Source of the DNA: Kribbella soli
Lineage (GTDB): Bacteria; Actinomycetota; Actinomycetes; Propionibacteriales; Kribbellaceae
Length of the DNA: 64,000 bases
Assembly (NCBI RefSeq): GCF_004331345.1
Contig: NZ_SJJZ01000001.1
Coordinates: 2,108,001-2,172,000 of the forward strand
Reading direction: 5' to 3'
Below the pieces are notes generated by a model. That model did not search any database. It was not told the origin of the DNA and saw only the letters and a list, made by a program, of their open reading frames with translations. The translations under genes were made by a program, and so were the position numbers. This document shows positions 60,779 through 64,000 of this stretch, piece after piece (position 1 is the stretch's first letter; every line of letters starts with the position of its first letter).

Positions 60779-61522
60779 TCAGATCATCCTCTTCAGCAAC
60801 GGGAGCGGCGCGAACCGCATCACCTGGGCGAGCGGCCACCACGGCCGCGCCGGAACGTACGCCTTCGCCTTCTCCGCCTCGATCGCGGCGACCATCGCGC
60901 GCACCCCCGGCTCGGTGTCGACGATGAACGGCGCGTGTGCGACCCGCTCGTTCATCTCGGACCGGATGTACCCGGGATAGATCGTGCTGACCTTGATCGG
61001 CTTGCCCAACAGCTCCAGCCGCAACCCTTCGCCGAGCGAGGCGAGCCCGGCCTTCGTCGCGGCGTACGTCGTGACCGTCTTCGGGAACCCGCGCAGCGCG
61101 GAGATCGACGCGATCAGCACCAGGTGGCCGGCGTTCCGCGCCCGGAACAACTCCATCGCCGCCTCGGCCTGGGCGAGCGCGCCGACGAAGTTGGTCAGCG
61201 CGGTGTCGCGGTTGGCGTCGAACCGGCCGGTGCCGAGCGGCGCGCCCTTGCCGAGACCAGCGTTCACAACGATCCGGTCCAGCGGCAGTTCGGCGTCGAC
61301 CTCCCGGAACACCTTGAACACCTGGTCGTGATCGGTCACATCCAGGCTGTGGACAACGATCGTGGCCTGTGGACAACGCTCGGTCAGTTCGGCTTTGAGC
61401 GCGTCCAGCCGCTCGGTCCGGCGCGCGGTCAGCGCCAGGTTGTGGCCCTTCGCCGCGAACTGCCGGGCCATCTCGGCACCGAGGCCGGAACTGGCGCCGG
61501 TGATCAGGATGTTCCGTCGCAT
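60779..61522 (-). CDS. SDR family oxidoreductase
   Basis: Encodes 247 residues. NILITGASSGLGAEMARQF cofactor loop, IVVNAG, ASISALRG (catalytic Ser), YAATK (YxxxK) and SEMNERV after the PG motif (YPGYIRSEM). Start taken at ATG 61522 (GATAGGGA ribosome region); ATG 61528 would add two residues. Located between the phosphatase and LLM genes with minimal spacing. Substrate probably a lipid or acyl-CoA-derived alcohol/ketone. Confidence 0.9.
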   Translation of the reverse strand: MRRNILITGASSGLGAEMARQFAAKGHNLALTARRTERLDALKAELTERCPQATIVVHSLDVTDHDQVFKVFREVDAELPLDRIVVNAGLGKGAPLGTGRFDANRDTALTNFVGALAQAEAAMELFRARNAGHLVLIASISALRGFPKTVTTYAATKAGLASLGEGLRLELLGKPIKVSTIYPGYIRSEMNERVAHAPFIVDTEPGVRAMVAAIEAEKAKAYVPARPWWPLAQVMRFAPLPLLKRMI

Positions 61523-61530
61523 CGGCATCC

Positions 61531-62211
61531 CTATCTGTAGGTGAGCATCTCGGTGCCGTCGAGATGCCCGTGCTCGTTGTGGCTCACCACGGTCAGCCCG
61601 CGCGCCCCGGACAGCACCTTGGTGATCGCAGTGTTGATCGTCAACGGATTGAGTGTGAGCCACAGTCCGTCGCCGCCGGTCAGCAGCCGGCTCACCACGG
61701 ACGTGATCGGCCCGCCGGACGTGAACACCACGGCCGTTCCACCCTTCCCGAGGCTCCCCGCGGTCCGGCGTATGGCGGCCTCGACGCGGTCCGCGAACGC
61801 CTGGAAGCTCTCCGTGTAGCCGTCCTCTTCGCGCACCCAGCGTTCCGTCGCGGCACTGAACATCTCCTGGAACGCGCGCTGCGGATTCCCCGTCCGCGCG
61901 AGGTCGGCCAGCATGACAGTGCGCCGCCGGTACGCCGGTTTGTGCGCGAGGATCACCTGCTCGTGGTCGAACTCGTCGAAGCCCGTGTCCACCTCGGCCC
62001 GATCCGACAGTCCGGCCGCCTCGAGCGCGAGCTGCGCCGTCCGCAGGTGCCGCGACATCGAACCCGTCACCACCAGGTCGGGCCGGACGCCCCGCGCGGC
62101 CAGCGCCTGACCGAGCACCACCGCTTGTCGCTCACCGAAGTCCGACAGCTTGTCGTAGTCGCGCGCACCGAACGATGCCTGCGCGTGCCGAATCAGATAG
62201 ATGACAGCCAC
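61531..62211 (-). CDS. Histidine phosphatase family protein
   Basis: Encodes 226 residues from a GTG. The phospho-His motif LIRHAQASFG (H8) is at the N-terminus, the second Arg/His region includes GSMSRHLRTAQLALEA, and the last catalytic His lies in VVSHNEHGHLDG. Belongs to the phosphoglycerate mutase-like branch. Its start directly follows the upstream stop (TGA GTG). Substrate unknown; the conserved link with an APH-type kinase suggests opposing phosphotransfer. Confidence 0.9.
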   Translation of the reverse strand: MAVIYLIRHAQASFGARDYDKLSDFGERQAVVLGQALAARGVRPDLVVTGSMSRHLRTAQLALEAAGLSDRAEVDTGFDEFDHEQVILAHKPAYRRRTVMLADLARTGNPQRAFQEMFSAATERWVREEDGYTESFQAFADRVEAAIRRTAGSLGKGGTAVVFTSGGPITSVVSRLLTGGDGLWLTLNPLTINTAITKVLSGARGLTVVSHNEHGHLDGTEMLTYR

Positions 62212-63261
62212 TCACGCCTGCCGCATGATCTTGCGGCAGCGCCGCTCGAGGAGATTCACCGGCAGCCAGAAGTTCTTGAACCGCGGGTTGCGGGTCTGCT
62301 TGTGGTGGTAGCGGTAGTAGATCTGCTGCGCGATCACCGCCAGCCGGAACAGCCCGAACACCTCGTAGAACGCCCAGTTCTCCGCCTCGAGGCCGGACCG
62401 CTTCACGTAGTACTCCACGATCTCGTCCCGCGTGAGCATGCCGGGCGCATCGGACGGCTGCAGCCGGAACCGGCGGAACGCCCAGTCGTCGTCGGCCTGC
62501 ACCCAGTACGCGAGCGCACTCCCGAGATCCATCAACGGATCGCCTAGCGTTGCCAGCTCCCAGTCGAGTACGCCGACCACACGCAGCGGATCGTCCGGGG
62601 CCAGGACGACGTTGTCGAGCCGGAAGTCGTTGTGGATAACGCAGGTCCGCACATCGGCCGGCTGATGAGCGGCGAGCCACGCCATCACACGCTCGTAGCT
62701 CGGCACGTTCCACGTCTTCGCCTTGCGATACCGCCCGGACCAGCCCGTGACCTGGCGTTCGACGTACCCCGCGCCCCGGCCGAGATCGGACAGCCCGGCC
62801 GCCTCGGTGTCGACGGCGTGCAGCTCGGCGAGCGTGTCGATCAACGTGAAACCCAACTGCCGGGTCTGCACCGGAGTGAGGTCGACACCCAACGCGTGAT
62901 GCCCGGGGATCGTCCCGACCACCCGCTCCATCACGTAGAACTCGGAGCCGACAATCGTTTCGTCCTTGCAGTGGGCAACCATCTCCGGGACGTACCGGAA
63001 CACGGGCTTGAGGCCGGCCTGGATGCGGTACTCGCGGCCCATGTCGTGCGCGCTCTTCGCCTTCGTCCCCGCCGGTGGGCGACGCAGGATCAGGTCATGG
63101 CCGGGATACCTCAACAAGTACGTCAGGTTCGACGCCCCGCCGGAGAACTGTTTGACCTCGGGAAGTCCGTCCGGCAACGCGGTCTGCGCGCGCAGCCAGG
63201 TGTCGACCGCCGGGACGTCGAACGCGTCCTCCTCGCGGACCGCCCGCGCGCCATCACCCAT
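62212..63261 (-). CDS. Phosphotransferase of the APH/ACAD10 family
   Basis: Encodes 349 residues. Kinase-like landmarks: QFSGGASNLTYLLRY (P-loop-like), ILRRPP (Lys/Arg region), catalytic loop VIHNDFRLDN (H210, D212) and metal-binding DWELATLGDP. Related to the kinase part of ACAD10/11, which phosphorylate 4-hydroxyacids for acyl-CoA dehydrogenation, and common beside acyl-CoA dehydrogenases in actinobacteria. Overlaps the SDR upstream by 8 nt. Confidence 0.9.
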   Translation of the reverse strand: MGDGARAVREEDAFDVPAVDTWLRAQTALPDGLPEVKQFSGGASNLTYLLRYPGHDLILRRPPAGTKAKSAHDMGREYRIQAGLKPVFRYVPEMVAHCKDETIVGSEFYVMERVVGTIPGHHALGVDLTPVQTRQLGFTLIDTLAELHAVDTEAAGLSDLGRGAGYVERQVTGWSGRYRKAKTWNVPSYERVMAWLAAHQPADVRTCVIHNDFRLDNVVLAPDDPLRVVGVLDWELATLGDPLMDLGSALAYWVQADDDWAFRRFRLQPSDAPGMLTRDEIVEYYVKRSGLEAENWAFYEVFGLFRLAVIAQQIYYRYHHKQTRNPRFKNFWLPVNLLERRCRKIMRQA

Positions 63262-64000
63262 CCTTGCCCTCGGCCCGCTGCCGTGCCCGCGCCGCGATCT
63301 TGCGCATCTGCCGGTCGTACAGAGGCCGGGCGAAACGCTTGGTGCGCCACGCCAGCGCGGCCGGGCGGTCGGGGATGATCAGGAACCGTTTCTTCTTGAT
63401 TCCGTCGAGTACCGCGGCCGCGATGTCGTCGGCGGTCCGCGGTGACTTCTCGATCAGCTGTCGCGCGGTCGCGCCCATCGCACTGTCCGCACCGCGGATC
63501 GAGTCCGCGAGATTGGTCCGGAAGAACGACGGGCAGGCCACCGACACGCTCACGCCGTACGGATGGAGCTCGTGTGACAGCGTCTCGGAGAGCGCGACGA
63601 CACCGGCCTTCACCGTGTTGTACGAGCTCATCATCGGCGGGTGCACGAGACCGGCGGCGGACGCGGTGTTGACGATCTGACCAGAGCGCTGCTGTTTGAA
63701 GAGCGGCACGAACGCGCGGCAGCCGCGGACCACGCCCATCAGGTTGATGTCGACGACCCGGTCCCATTCGTCGAGCGTCTCGACGTCGATCCGCCCGCCC
63801 GTCGCGATGCCGGCGTTGTTCACCAGGATGTCCAGGCCACCCCAGTTCTGCTCGCACCACGCGACCGCGGCGTCCCAGTCGTCCGGGCTGCGGACGTCGA
63901 GCTTCAGGTACGTCGTACCGCCGTCGGGACTGTCCTCGGCCAGGTCCGTGCTGAGCACCTGGTGGCCTTCAGCAACGAACCGCGCGACCAGCGCGGCACC
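63254..64000 (-). CDS. SDR family oxidoreductase, 5' end outside the window
   Basis: Partial, at least 248 residues. The frame stays open to base 64000 and the first visible residues are GAALVARFVAEGHQ, part of the N-terminal cofactor fold, so the TGxxxGxG start is cut off. Visible motifs: DILVNNAGIA, TASAAGLVH and YNTVKAG (YxxxK), SVACPSFFRTNL. The basic C-terminus (KIAARARQRAEGKDG) is typical of a lipid-associated SDR subgroup. First visible gene of the minus-strand operon. Confidence 0.9.
   Translation of the reverse strand, partial: GAALVARFVAEGHQVLSTDLAEDSPDGGTTYLKLDVRSPDDWDAAVAWCEQNWGGLDILVNNAGIATGGRIDVETLDEWDRVVDINLMGVVRGCRAFVPLFKQQRSGQIVNTASAAGLVHPPMMSSYNTVKAGVVALSETLSHELHPYGVSVSVACPSFFRTNLADSIRGADSAMGATARQLIEKSPRTADDIAAAVLDGIKKKRFLIIPDRPAALAWRTKRFARPLYDRQMRKIAARARQRAEGKDG

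Overview
This 64 kb window is GC-rich chromosomal DNA from an actinobacterium. Evidence: near-universal G/C third positions, frequent GTG and TTG starts, many 4-nt ATGA/GTGA gene overlaps, a rpsF-ssb-rpsR-rplI cluster with a glycine-rich SSB tail, an actinobacterial inositol-1-phosphate synthase preceded by a PadR regulator, and many LLM/F420-type oxidoreductases, SAM methyltransferases and SDRs. The overall gene style (FemAB protein, discoidin-decorated GH92 mannosidase, DUF-type methyltransferases) fits a soil member of the Propionibacteriales such as Kribbella. The genus is an inference. I saw no tRNA, rRNA, CRISPR array, prophage or transposase gene.

Layout. 1-2.3 kb: the tail of an unknown gene, a tiny secreted peptide gene, then the ribosomal/SSB operon on the minus strand with a structured leader. 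2.3-9.5 kb: MFS exporters, an Lrp regulator, endonuclease IV, a NUDIX hydrolase, and a TetR/SDR divergon with two near-identical operators. 9.5-12.8 kb: a FemAB aminoacyl-transferase coupled to an alanine-racemase-like protein, a methyltransferase behind a MerR-type operator, and a VOC protein. 12.8-18.5 kb: a glycan-type cluster with an SQD1-like UDP-sulfoquinovose synthase homologue, GtrA, a GT-C/GT2 fusion, a UDP-sugar epimerase and an LLM oxidoreductase. 18.6-23.5 kb: an MmyB-type regulator and a 1338-residue secreted GH92 enzyme. 23.7-29.2 kb: small membrane protein, PIG-V-like mannosyltransferase, class A PBP and an AtoE-type fatty acid transporter. 29.4-31.1 kb: padR-ino1. 31.2-34.1 kb: GNAT, DUF72, a palindromic repeat and an unrecognised two-gene unit encoding a putative HExxH metalloprotein. 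34.2-42.1 kb: a double-domain Lrp regulator divergent from a complete Dpp/Opp peptide transporter with an M20 amidohydrolase. 42.1-46.1 kb: MarR/SnoaL-like divergon and two tandem secreted metzincins. 46.3-51.2 kb: YCII protein, a methyltransferase-thioesterase-alcohol dehydrogenase operon, a DUF4188-like protein and an MFS exporter. 51.1-58.1 kb: a MacAB-type ABC system with lipoprotein, divergent from its likely two-component system. 58.1-58.7 kb: a repeat-rich non-coding stretch. 58.7-64 kb: small proteins and a tightly packed minus-strand operon (SDR, APH-type kinase, histidine phosphatase, SDR, LLM oxidoreductase).

Main points of interest: (i) the GH92 enzyme has Gln (Q1013) where most family members have the catalytic acid Glu, which suggests a phosphodiester-linked or otherwise activated mannoside substrate; (ii) a ~109-bp palindromic element occurs twice, 25.5 kb apart and in opposite orientation, beside shared flanking repeats; (iii) an unrecognised HExxH protein is translationally coupled to a 73-residue partner; (iv) an SQD1 homologue sits among membrane glycosyltransferases; (v) several operators are clear enough to predict regulator-target pairs.
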